Source of the DNA: Actinomycetota bacterium
GTDB taxonomy: Bacteria > Actinomycetota > Actinomycetes > S36-B12 > UBA5976
Reading direction: 5' to 3'
Length of the DNA: 5,700 bases
Assembly: GCA_009918865.1 (NCBI GenBank)
Contig: RGCY01000084.1
Location: 1 to 5,700, forward strand
Part shown: positions 1 to 5,700 of the stretch, piece by piece
Numbering within the stretch: the stretch's first letter is position 1
Layout of the letters: every line of letters starts with the position of its first letter
Position numbers and translations under genes: made by a program
Notes under the pieces: model-generated
The model's input: the letters and a program-made list of their open reading frames with translations, nothing else
What the model was told of the DNA's origin: nothing
Databases searched by the model: none

Positions 1-822
1 CGTGCGCACCAACATCGGCATGTCTTCATCCGCTGCATTGAGCCAAAACTGGTAGAACGCCCAGGGGCTTGTCAGTGCGGCGTCAAGCCACACAGTGCCC
101 GATTCAGTCTTTCCGTATTTGGTTCCATCTGACTTGACTACCAGGGGCATGGTGAATGCGTGAACACGTTCACCTGAAACTCTTCGGATGAGATCCACGC
201 CAGCCGTGATGTTCCCCCATTGATCGGAACCGCCAATCTGCAACGTGCATCCGTAGCGTCGATGAAGTTCCACATAGTCGTAGGACTGCAGCAACTGGTA
301 GCTGAATTCAGTGAATGAAATGCCATCGCCGGCAAGCCGTGCTGCCACAGCCTCACGGTCAAGCATCCGGTTGACACTGAAGTGCTTACCGATATCGCGC
401 AGGAAGGACAGCACGTCCAAGCCACTTGTCCACGAGTAGTTGTCAACCACGAGGGCAGAGTTCGGGCCTTCCAAATCCACGAATTTCGACACCTGTGCGG
501 TCATTTGTTCAACCCACGACCGCACAAGTTCCCGGGAGTTGAGCACTCGCTCCCCTGATTCCTTCGGGTCACCAATCAACCCAGTTGCACCGCCGACTAA
601 GACAATCGGTCGATGCCCACCGGCCTGGAACCGGCGCAGTTCTAGCAGGGTAGCCAGCGACCCGATGTGCAAACTAGGGGCCGTGGGGTCAAAACCGCAG
701 TAGAGCGTGATGCGGTTGGAAATCACGCTTGATAAGGCTTCGAGGTCAGTGCTGTCGGCAAGGCGGCCACGTGCCCGGAGGTTGTCAAGGACCGTTGAAC
801 CCGGATGGGCAGTGTGTGCCAT
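1..822 (-). CDS. tyrS: Tyrosyl-tRNA synthetase, N-terminal 274 residues (3' end cut by window edge)
   Basis: Cytoplasmic class I aminoacyl-tRNA synthetase that activates tyrosine with ATP and loads it onto tRNA-Tyr. Translating the minus strand from the ATG at 822 gives an open frame to base 1. It opens with the family-typical 'VLDNLRARGRLADSTD' and carries 'YCGFDPTAPSLHIGS' at about residues 41-55. Its HIGS is the HIGH signature in the form usual for TyrS. Next come 'YQLLQSYD' (175-182), 'GGSDQWGNI' (197-205), which recognises tyrosine, and 'KYGKT' (235-239), the family's version of the KMSKS loop. 'LTSPWAFYQFWLNAADED' follows, as in E. coli-type TyrS. The catalytic Rossmann domain is therefore essentially whole. 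The usual length is about 420 residues, so roughly 150 residues (anticodon-binding helices and S4-like domain) lie off the left edge. The ATG lacks a good Shine-Dalgarno sequence; I chose it because the conserved N-terminus begins just after it. It is divergent from the exported-protein gene at 903, with 80 bases between the starts. The identification is secure. Confidence 0.97.
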   Translation of the reverse strand, partial: MAHTAHPGSTVLDNLRARGRLADSTDLEALSSVISNRITLYCGFDPTAPSLHIGSLATLLELRRFQAGGHRPIVLVGGATGLIGDPKESGERVLNSRELVRSWVEQMTAQVSKFVDLEGPNSALVVDNYSWTSGLDVLSFLRDIGKHFSVNRMLDREAVAARLAGDGISFTEFSYQLLQSYDYVELHRRYGCTLQIGGSDQWGNITAGVDLIRRVSGERVHAFTMPLVVKSDGTKYGKTESGTVWLDAALTSPWAFYQFWLNAADEDMPMLVRT

Positions 823-849
823 GTCACTAGTGTGCCTGACACGCTGGGA

Positions 850-855
850 AAACTA
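850..855 (-). promoter_or_regulatory. Weak candidate -10 box for tyrS
   Basis: In the divergent gap the minus strand reads TAGTTT at 855-850, which fits the loose TANNNT pattern of actinomycete -10 boxes. It would place the transcript start about 20 bases before the tyrS ATG. The hexamer 17 bases upstream (CTGCCG) matches the -35 consensus poorly. It is offered only as the best candidate in the gap. Confidence 0.2.
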
Positions 856-886
856 CCCCCGGGTACTGTGCGCGGCAGCCTTGGTT

Positions 887-903
887 TGCTATCCTCCGTA
901 CCA
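887..903 (+). promoter_or_regulatory. Extended -10 promoter for a probably leaderless mRNA
   Basis: The string TGCTATCCT at 887-895 fits an extended -10 box: TGn followed by TATCCT at 890-895. Transcription normally starts 6-7 bases after the -10 box, which would be base 902 or 903, and the gene's ATG is at 903. No Shine-Dalgarno sequence lies in front of that ATG (the preceding bases are CTCCGTACC). Together these suggest a leaderless transcript, a form common in actinomycetes. No clear -35 box is visible 17 bases upstream (TGTGCG at 867-872 is a poor match), as often happens with extended -10 promoters. This is a prediction from pattern only. Confidence 0.5.
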
Positions 904-1601
904 TGACTCGGTCTTCTCGCATTGCCTTCATTGCTGGATTAGCCACCCTTGGGCTCATCGCCCCCGTAGGCGCCTACCCATCCGGCACGGCGCTTGACGT
1001 ACAAATCGTGGGTACGACCATTCGGCCTGCAGCGCAGGGGTCGTTCACCATCAAGGTTTTGAATGTTGAGCCGGGCACTCCATGCTTCATTTATTTCAAC
1101 AAGAAGAGTGAGCGGGTTTCGAACGACCCTGCTGGTTGCAGAACAACTAAGCCTGCGACCACCATGCAGTACAGCCGCCCGACGCCGGCCAACGTCGGAA
1201 AGTTGCGTGTCATTGCATATCAGCCGTCGCAGAAGGAAGACGGACGTTCGGACTCGACGTTTGTCTATGTGCCAATGGTTAAGGCAACCGCAATTGCCAA
1301 AAAGGGTCGCACGCAAGGGTTTTCAGTAAACTTCCTTCCGGAAGATGCGGAAGTTACCTTCTGCGTGTTCGATGGCAGCGCCACTGCAGCAACGCCGCGC
1401 GGTTCATTCGCTTGCGATGCCAACGACGAAGGCGAGCCTGTTGCAACGTCTGAGGTTTCGGCTGACACGTTCGCGGTTACCAAGGACAAGTTAACGTGGA
1501 CACCGACCAAGGCTGGTGTGCAAAGTGTTCGCATCTACGCTAACGATGGCGGTAATGCAGATGTGCTCATCTGGTCTAAGAGCTTCCGCGTTCTGAAGTG
1601 A
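903..1601 (+). CDS. Exported two-repeat protein of unknown function
   Basis: This is a 232-residue protein I do not recognise. The N-terminus is a standard Sec signal peptide: positive MTRSSR, then a hydrophobic core at about residues 7-20, then 'APVGA' with likely cleavage after Ala24. There is no Cys after the cleavage site, so it is not a lipoprotein, and there is no later membrane segment, so it is probably secreted or loosely wall-bound. The mature part looks like two related beta-rich halves. Half 1 (about 31-122) has 'QGSFTIKVLNVEPG' then Cys61 and Cys79, and ends in 'NVGKLRVIAYQ'. Half 2 (about 126-232) has 'QGFSVNFLPED' then Cys154 and Cys171, and ends in 'AGVQSVRIYAND'. The cysteine spacings (18 and 17) suggest one disulfide per half, and the pattern resembles bacterial Ig-like or adhesin-type modules. 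The ATG at 903 is supported by the signal peptide and by the promoter 8 bases upstream. A strong terminator follows 12 bases after the stop. It is a single-gene unit, convergent with the DUF4012 gene. Confidence 0.85.
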   Translation: MTRSSRIAFIAGLATLGLIAPVGAYPSGTALDVQIVGTTIRPAAQGSFTIKVLNVEPGTPCFIYFNKKSERVSNDPAGCRTTKPATTMQYSRPTPANVGKLRVIAYQPSQKEDGRSDSTFVYVPMVKATAIAKKGRTQGFSVNFLPEDAEVTFCVFDGSATAATPRGSFACDANDEGEPVATSEVSADTFAVTKDKLTWTPTKAGVQSVRIYANDGGNADVLIWSKSFRVLK

Positions 1602-1613
1602 TCTCAGCTCCTG

Positions 1614-1661
1614 CTCAATGAAGAAAGGCCCCGAACCACTTCGGGGCCTTTCTTCATTGAG
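1614..1661. terminator. Perfect 22-bp inverted repeat, probable two-way terminator
   Basis: Bases 1614-1635 are the exact reverse complement of 1640-1661, leaving a 4-base loop (CCAC at 1636-1639). The inner stem is GC-rich (GGCCCCGAA / TTCGGGGCC) and is flanked by AAGAAA on one side and TTTCTT on the other. In RNA from either strand the GC stem is therefore followed by a U-rich tract. This is the usual form of a bidirectional intrinsic terminator. It begins 12 bases after the stop at 1601, so it ends the exported-protein transcript. It can also stop leftward transcripts from the DUF4012 side before they enter that gene antisense. Confidence 0.88.
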
Positions 1662-1771
1662 AGCCCCTCGCGTAAGCCGACCAAAGAACTCAAAGTCACC
1701 AACGTATGTAGGCGCTTCGTAAGGTGAAACGCCACTCACACTATTCGGCCCATTCAGATATCCAGAGTTGA

Positions 1772-1783
1772 GCGCAGCTGCGC
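1772..1783. repeat. 12-bp perfect palindrome
   Basis: GCGCAGCTGCGC reads the same on both strands. It lies in the gene-free gap, about 110 bases past the terminator. It could be a protein-binding site or chance; no second copy was noticed in the window. Confidence 0.35.
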
Positions 1784-1961
1784 GTATGTGACCAAACCCT
1801 GACGACTTCCGCCTCACGCCAGGCAGACCGCGACCGGCATGATTATTCCCGGAGAGACCTTCCCACTGTCCACCGCCAAGGGTGTCGGGACAACGAGAGG
1901 TTAGCCATGCTTGCCCTCCGTGAAGGATTCATCTTGGTCTCTGCGCAGCAGAATAAGTAAC

Positions 1962-1990
1962 GACAACTCACATCGAGTTGACCTGTTGTC
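1962..1990. repeat. Overlapping, mutually exclusive small hairpins
   Basis: CAACTC at 1964-1969 pairs with GAGTTG at 1975-1980 around a 5-base loop. The overlapping GACAAC at 1962-1967 can instead pair with GTTGTC at 1985-1990. Both pairings are perfect 6-bp stems that cannot form together. No U-run follows on either strand, so this is not a standard terminator. The stems are short enough that chance cannot be excluded. Confidence 0.3.
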
Positions 1991-2132
1991 ACCGACTGTT
2001 CAATGGTAAGCAGACCTTGGTCACTTGCCACATGGGCAATAGTCCATAGTCGAATTGATCTGCCTCATATGGTTCGGACCATCTAAAGCGGCCTTCTAGT
2101 GGATCGCATTGCCGTCGACAGGTTTCAGAAGG

Positions 2133-3725
2133 TCACGAATCTTTGGGGCACATTGGTGCGGAATCACTTGCCGCTGTCATGGGCAACGCCATGGGCTGGA
2201 TGCCTATGACAGGATTTTCGTTCTCGTTACTCGTGTGTTGTGTGAAACGAACATCCAAAGTTTGTCGCTGCCCTTGCGCACTTTCTACTATGAACTTGAA
2301 GACGCGACGTCCAGACTCGGCTGCAATCACTTGCGGCTCGATGGCTTTGCCTGAATATGTTGCCGATTCAAATCTGCTACCTCGCGGCACGTGCAGCATT
2401 AGAACTTCACGGGTCGAACCTTGAGGCTTCGGATTGGCGATTCCCAAATCGATGCGTCCGGCGACATAGGAAGGAAGCCCTGAGCTTGGCGCGCGATTGT
2501 CCAAGGTGACTCGTAGGCGCGCCTCCCGAGCAGCGCGATTGGTAAGACACGTTCCCCGGGAATATTGAACGTGTGCCTGAATGTAGGCCTCGAGTTTGTT
2601 ACCGCCACCATTGATGATTACCGCCTGGATATCCGGGCGATTGGGATTCTCGGTGGTGTTCCCAATGGACGTGAGTCCAATCAATGCCTGCTCATTCACA
2701 TCCGCCGACCACAGCGAGATTCGGCCATCAGCTGCGGCAGCAGCGACCACACGCGCCAGTTTCGTTGGGCTACTGGTGCCACGAGAGATTTGTGAAAAAA
2801 CTGCCCGGACAAGCGTGGCCAATGTGCGATCCTTCTCACGGACTGCCTGTTCCGTTGGCTTTCCAATGAACGGTGTGTAGATATCGCGAGTGATGAACTT
2901 CACGGCCGAGTCAGCTGTCACGGTTGTGGAACCGATGAGCACCGGACCAGAGATCTTCATCAAGTCCGCCATCGTGTGCTCATCCATGGCGATCACGCCG
3001 TCATGAGTAACGCCATGCACCTTGCGCTCTAACTGCATTGCAACCTTTGCCGTTATCGCGAAGTTTGGGCTTTGATTCACATCAAGAATCCGCGTGAGGT
3101 CACTGCCGTATAAGTCGCGAGTTCTTGAACTACTGACAATTGCTTCGGCTTCTTCAGGGCTGAGCGACGTGGATGCCAGTACGTCATTCGGTTCAATCCG
3201 CGTGAGTGTGAGGCGACCGCCGTCTGCCCGCAACAACCCGGTGGCACCGATGAGGCCACCAGTTGCGCGTGCTTCGGCTCCATTTTGCATGAGCAAAAGC
3301 CACGTGTGTGGGCGTTCAAGCCCCAACAAAATCGGCGCAACCTTTAACAACCCCTGATAACCGGCAAGATTGCTGGCAGCGTCATGAATGAGAGTGCGCA
3401 GCTGCACCATTGCAGCACGCACTGCTGCCGGGGTTCGGCCAAGAATGGGCACATGAGCGCTGATGGACCAGATTGGATCGTGCACTCGGCTGTCAGCGCG
3501 CTCCACCGCAGCACGGGCCCGTGCAAGAGACACAGCAAGATCGCCACTTCCAGCATCGCTGGCCAGTGCACTCACGATGTCCGTTCGCGCCTGCTGCAAC
3601 CCTGCCGCGACACTGCGCCCAGTGACGCCTAGCCACACCCCGAAGAATGCGACCACGACCACCGCACCGAGGGCAATCCACGGCCACCGACGACGTGGAC
3701 CAGGCTCTGGCATGTGGTCGGTCAC
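2133..3725 (-). CDS. Membrane-anchored DUF4012 domain protein
   Basis: This is a 530-residue protein from the GTG at 3725. It has a short basic N-terminus (PRRRW), one strong membrane helix at about residues 15-34, and a large remainder that should lie outside the membrane. Residues 40-125 look helical and Ala/Arg-rich. The DUF4012 domain follows: 'WLLLMQNGAEARATGGLIG' at 142-160 matches the family's N-A-E-x-R-x-T-G-G hallmark. 'DVNQSPNF' (215-222), 'HDGVIAMDEH' (241-250) and 'ISGPVLIGSTTVTAD' (258-272) follow in family order. The tail has 'GGGNKLEAYI' (373-382), like the family's S-K-L-D-Y-Y motif, and a beta-rich end with Cys393 and Cys526. DUF4012 has no settled biochemical role; members occur in many actinomycetes, some near surface polysaccharide genes. 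An in-frame ATG at 3749 is possible, but the GTG has the better ribosome site. The gene follows pheT by 120 bases on the same strand. The family call is firm; the function is unknown. Confidence 0.88.
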   Translation of the reverse strand: MTDHMPEPGPRRRWPWIALGAVVVVAFFGVWLGVTGRSVAAGLQQARTDIVSALASDAGSGDLAVSLARARAAVERADSRVHDPIWSISAHVPILGRTPAAVRAAMVQLRTLIHDAASNLAGYQGLLKVAPILLGLERPHTWLLLMQNGAEARATGGLIGATGLLRADGGRLTLTRIEPNDVLASTSLSPEEAEAIVSSSRTRDLYGSDLTRILDVNQSPNFAITAKVAMQLERKVHGVTHDGVIAMDEHTMADLMKISGPVLIGSTTVTADSAVKFITRDIYTPFIGKPTEQAVREKDRTLATLVRAVFSQISRGTSSPTKLARVVAAAAADGRISLWSADVNEQALIGLTSIGNTTENPNRPDIQAVIINGGGNKLEAYIQAHVQYSRGTCLTNRAAREARLRVTLDNRAPSSGLPSYVAGRIDLGIANPKPQGSTREVLMLHVPRGSRFESATYSGKAIEPQVIAAESGRRVFKFIVESAQGQRQTLDVRFTQHTSNENENPVIGIQPMALPMTAASDSAPMCPKDS

Positions 3726-3727
3726 GC

Positions 3728-3735
3728 TTCCTCCC
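3728..3735 (-). promoter_or_regulatory. Ribosome binding site that favours the GTG start
   Basis: On the minus strand GGGAGGAA (3735-3728) lies just before the GTG at 3725, with 4 bases between the GGAGG core and the start codon. An in-frame ATG at 3749 and another at 3737 lie upstream of this site or overlap it and have no comparable signal of their own. The ATG inside the protein (residue 5) is 16 bases from the core, which is too far. The spacing to the GTG is a little short but workable. Confidence 0.55.
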
Positions 3736-3834
3736 ATGGTCCAAGGCATCGATCATTCACGACACTCGCAGTGCCCGATTCACGGCGAATTGAACACTGC
3801 CTAATCCTGTCACAATCGCGGAGGTAAACGAATG

Positions 3835-3856
3835 GCGGCGCGAGGTTACGCGCCGC
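3835..3856 (-). terminator. GC hairpin over the pheT stop codon, possible weak terminator
   Basis: GCGGCGCG (3835-3842) and CGCGCCGC (3849-3856) form an all-GC 8-bp perfect stem around a 6-base loop containing the pheT TAA (3846-3848). On the minus strand it is followed by CATTCGTTTACC, which is only mildly U-rich. It may partly stop pheT transcription, or protect the 3' end of the mRNA, while letting some polymerase read into the DUF4012 gene. Confidence 0.4.
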
Positions 3857-5700
3857 GCAGAACACCACCACATTGTTCAGCAACGGCTGCCAATCCGGCT
3901 GCCCGGACCTGAGCCACTTCGTCATCGGTAAGGCTGCGTTCAGGGTGACGGAATTTCAACGCGAAAGCCAGCGACTTACGACCCGCGCCGACCTGCGCAC
4001 CCGTGTAAACATCAAAGAGCGTGAGCGACTCCAACAACGCACCGCACCCCGTGCGCAAAGCGTGAGCCACTGCCTGCGCTGGCACTGAATCAGCCACAAC
4101 AACTGCTATGTCTTCCTTCACCACTGGCGATGTTGCCAATGCAGATCCGAAACCAGGTGTCGTGGCACTGAGTTGTGCCGCCTGAAGTGCATCCACCAAC
4201 ACTTCAAAGGCAATCGCACGTGTGGGCAAACCGAAGGCCTCAATCACTCGTGGGTGTAATTCCCCTGCCCACCCGAGCACATCGCCATCTGGTGTGCCGA
4301 GCCTGATTTCAGCGCACCGACCCGGATGCCAGCCGGCGGTTTGCGCAGCGCACACGTGCGCTACAAACCCATAGGACTCAACCACACTGCAAGCTGCTTC
4401 GATGGCATGGTGCCACTGCCAATGAACCGCTGCGGAATCCCAAGACGCCTCGCGCCACGAACCCACCGCTACACCAGCCACTGCGGCATTTTCCATCGGC
4501 AACCCTGCTAGCGCCTGCGCCAATGCCTCACCTGTTGGGGGGCAATCGACGCCTAGCCTCGTGATTGCTGAACGCCTAGGGACCTCACGATGCACTGCAG
4601 ATGTCTCGAATAGCGCCACGGAGTCAAAGCCTCGACTGCGATTTCGATTGATGGCATCAATCAAACTGGGAAGAAGAGTGGAGCGCATGAATGGCTCCTG
4701 GTCTGACAACGGATTCACAAGCGGGACAAGTGCACGCCGTGGGTCCTCTGCGTCACATCCCAATGCAGTCACCGCCGCCTCAGATGTGAACGGCGAGAGC
4801 ATCACTTGCGTCCACCCCAGCGCCGCTAGGCGGTTATCTCGCACTCGGCGAGAGCGTTGGGCTTGCGTTAAGCCGGTGCTCGCGGTGGGCGAAGGCACGA
4901 TGGCGGGAATCACGTCATACCCGACAACGCGCGCGACTTCCTCTGCAAGATCACATGCTTGTGTCAAGTCTGGTCTCCACGAGGGGGCAACCACCTGTAA
5001 TGAATCGCCGTGAACGGCCACAGTGCACCCAACACTGCGCAGTGATGCAACACATTCCTCAGTCGTCACGGGCATTCCAAGGATGCCTTGAATCCGCGGA
5101 ACGGTTGTCTCAACAACCCACGATTGCTGACCGACTTCCATCGCCTGAAAACCATCGGAAATTGCCCCAGCGAGTTGGACCAACAGACTTGCAGCGCGAT
5201 GCACCGCCATTGGCGCTAGCGCAGAATCAACACCACGCTCAAATCGTCGAGAGGCATCGGTCGATAGGCGGTGACGGCGGCACGATGCAGCAATCGTTGC
5301 AGAGTCAAAATGCGCCCCTTCAATCAACACTGATGTGGTGGCATCAGAAATCTCTGAGCCGACTCCCCCCATGATTCCAGCAAGACTCAAAACGTGGGCG
5401 TCATCAGCGATGACGATGTCATCTGTACTCAGCGACCGCGTGGTGTGATCAATCAACTCTAAAGTTTCGGACGACAGTGCGTTGCGCACCTGAACCGAAC
5501 CAGCGACTCGTGCAGCATCAAATGCATGCAAGGGTTGACCAAGTTCCAACATCACGTAGTTCGTGATGTCCACTATCAGCGAAACCGGACGCATACCTGC
5601 GGCCACCAAACGACTGCTCATCCACCGTGGGGTTGTCGCCCCAGGGTTGATGCCATGCAAGGAGTGCAAGACAAACAGCGAACATGCATCGGTTGAAACT
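3846..5700 (-). CDS. pheT: Phenylalanyl-tRNA synthetase beta subunit, C-terminal 617 residues (5' end cut by window edge)
   Basis: PheT is the large subunit of the cytoplasmic (alpha-beta)2 enzyme that charges tRNA-Phe. It handles proofreading and tRNA binding, while PheS carries the main active site. The frame is open through base 5699, so no start is in the window. Numbering from the edge, the B3/B4 editing domain covers about 10-180, with 'VDITNYVMLELGQPLHAFD' at 43-61 and 'STDASRRFERGVD' at 146-158. B5 covers about 195-265, with 'PSWRPDLTQACDLAEEVARVVGYD' residues at 239-262. The core-like region runs about 275-500, with 'FMRSTLLPSL' at 337-346 and 'GWHPGRCAEI' at 456-465. The C-terminal FDX-ACB fold covers about 513-617, with 'PVVKEDIAVVV', 'LFDVYTG' and 'KSLAFALKFRHPERSLTDDEV'. 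Family members are about 800-830 residues, so the missing 200 or so hold the tRNA-binding OB domain. The C-terminus is complete (LRGA, then TAA). pheS is expected just upstream, beyond the right edge. Confidence 0.97.
   Translation of the reverse strand, partial: VSTDACSLFVLHSLHGINPGATTPRWMSSRLVAAGMRPVSLIVDITNYVMLELGQPLHAFDAARVAGSVQVRNALSSETLELIDHTTRSLSTDDIVIADDAHVLSLAGIMGGVGSEISDATTSVLIEGAHFDSATIAASCRRHRLSTDASRRFERGVDSALAPMAVHRAASLLVQLAGAISDGFQAMEVGQQSWVVETTVPRIQGILGMPVTTEECVASLRSVGCTVAVHGDSLQVVAPSWRPDLTQACDLAEEVARVVGYDVIPAIVPSPTASTGLTQAQRSRRVRDNRLAALGWTQVMLSPFTSEAAVTALGCDAEDPRRALVPLVNPLSDQEPFMRSTLLPSLIDAINRNRSRGFDSVALFETSAVHREVPRRSAITRLGVDCPPTGEALAQALAGLPMENAAVAGVAVGSWREASWDSAAVHWQWHHAIEAACSVVESYGFVAHVCAAQTAGWHPGRCAEIRLGTPDGDVLGWAGELHPRVIEAFGLPTRAIAFEVLVDALQAAQLSATTPGFGSALATSPVVKEDIAVVVADSVPAQAVAHALRTGCGALLESLTLFDVYTGAQVGAGRKSLAFALKFRHPERSLTDDEVAQVRAAGLAAVAEQCGGVLRGA

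Larger units (their letters stand above)
1662..2132. other. 470-base gap between convergent genes, no convincing gene
   Basis: Both flanking genes end here, so the gap need not hold promoters. It is less GC-rich than the genes (27 and 30 G+C in the 60-base lines starting at 1921 and 1981). I checked both strands by eye for tRNA T-loop signatures and for tmRNA, SRP RNA and RNase P hallmarks and found none. It contains an unstopped minus-strand frame running from 1928 leftward, two very short plus-strand reading frames (1839-1904 and 1907-1960), a 12-bp palindrome (1772-1783) and overlapping small hairpins (1962-1990 and 2069-2082). None has enough support to call a gene. No obvious intrinsic terminator for the DUF4012 gene lies directly after its stop. 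The gap may be the scar of a lost gene or may hold an unrecognised small RNA. Confidence 0.6.

Noticed and set aside
138..446. 102-codon minus-strand reading frame
   Set aside because: It lies inside tyrS in another frame. The tyrS frame over the same bases carries the conserved family motifs.
939..1534. Minus-strand frames of 125 and 89 codons antisense to the exported-protein gene
   Set aside because: The plus frame has a signal peptide, promoter, terminator and internal repeats. The antisense frames have none of these.
1843..2031. 62-codon minus-strand frame in the gap
   Set aside because: It has no ribosome site and no recognisable motif, and its composition (many Arg, Ser, Trp and Cys) looks like random translation.
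2069..2082. 5-bp hairpin ATGGT-TCGG-ACCAT as a terminator for the DUF4012 gene
   Set aside because: The stem is short and weak, there is no U-run on the minus strand, and it lies about 50 bases past the stop codon.
1662..2132. tRNA, tmRNA or riboswitch in the gap
   Set aside because: No GGTTCRANNCC-type T-arm, no tmRNA-like ends and no riboswitch core that I could recognise on either strand.
3750..3834. Promoter for the DUF4012 gene in the gap after pheT
   Set aside because: TTGTGA on the minus strand resembles a -35 box, but no reasonable -10 box follows at 16-18 bases.
4561..5374. Plus-strand frames of 150 and 139 codons
   Set aside because: They are antisense shadows of pheT, which is clearly coding across the whole stretch by conserved domain motifs.

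Overview
The window is an ordinary-looking bacterial chromosomal stretch, most likely from an actinomycete-type bacterium (Actinomycetota), assigned with moderate confidence. The clues are the PheT sequence style (in the core, a 'WQWHHAIEAA' stretch where many phyla have the 'DffDlKG' type), the placement of pheT and tyrS close together on one strand, a GTG start, and a gene whose -10 box sits so close to its ATG that the mRNA would be leaderless. Base composition is moderate: 60-base lines I counted by hand had 34 and 38 G+C in genes and 27 and 30 in the gap between convergent genes.

Layout: (1) 1-822, minus strand: the first 274 residues of tyrosyl-tRNA synthetase (tyrS), with the C-terminal anticodon-binding part beyond the left edge. 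(2) 823-902: a short divergent promoter region. (3) 903-1601, plus strand: a 232-residue exported protein of unknown family, built from two similar halves that each carry one cysteine pair. (4) 1614-1661: a perfect 22-bp inverted repeat that probably ends transcription in both directions. (5) 1662-2132: about 470 bases with no convincing gene. (6) 2133-3725, minus strand: a membrane-anchored DUF4012-family protein. (7) 3846-5700, minus strand: the last 617 residues of the phenylalanyl-tRNA synthetase beta subunit (pheT), with its N-terminus beyond the right edge.

How it fits together: pheT and tyrS are housekeeping translation genes that charge tRNA-Phe and tRNA-Tyr. In many actinomycetes the arginine biosynthesis cluster lies between or next to these two genes. 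Here that interval instead holds two envelope or exported proteins of unknown function and a gene-poor gap. The DUF4012 gene follows pheT on the same strand after about 120 bases and may be partly cotranscribed with it, although a GC-rich hairpin lies over the pheT stop codon. The exported-protein gene is an independent unit, transcribed toward the DUF4012 gene.

I see no mobile element, CRISPR array, tRNA or rRNA gene, and no clear new multi-gene system. The least understood parts are the two-repeat exported protein, the DUF4012 protein and the 470-base gap.
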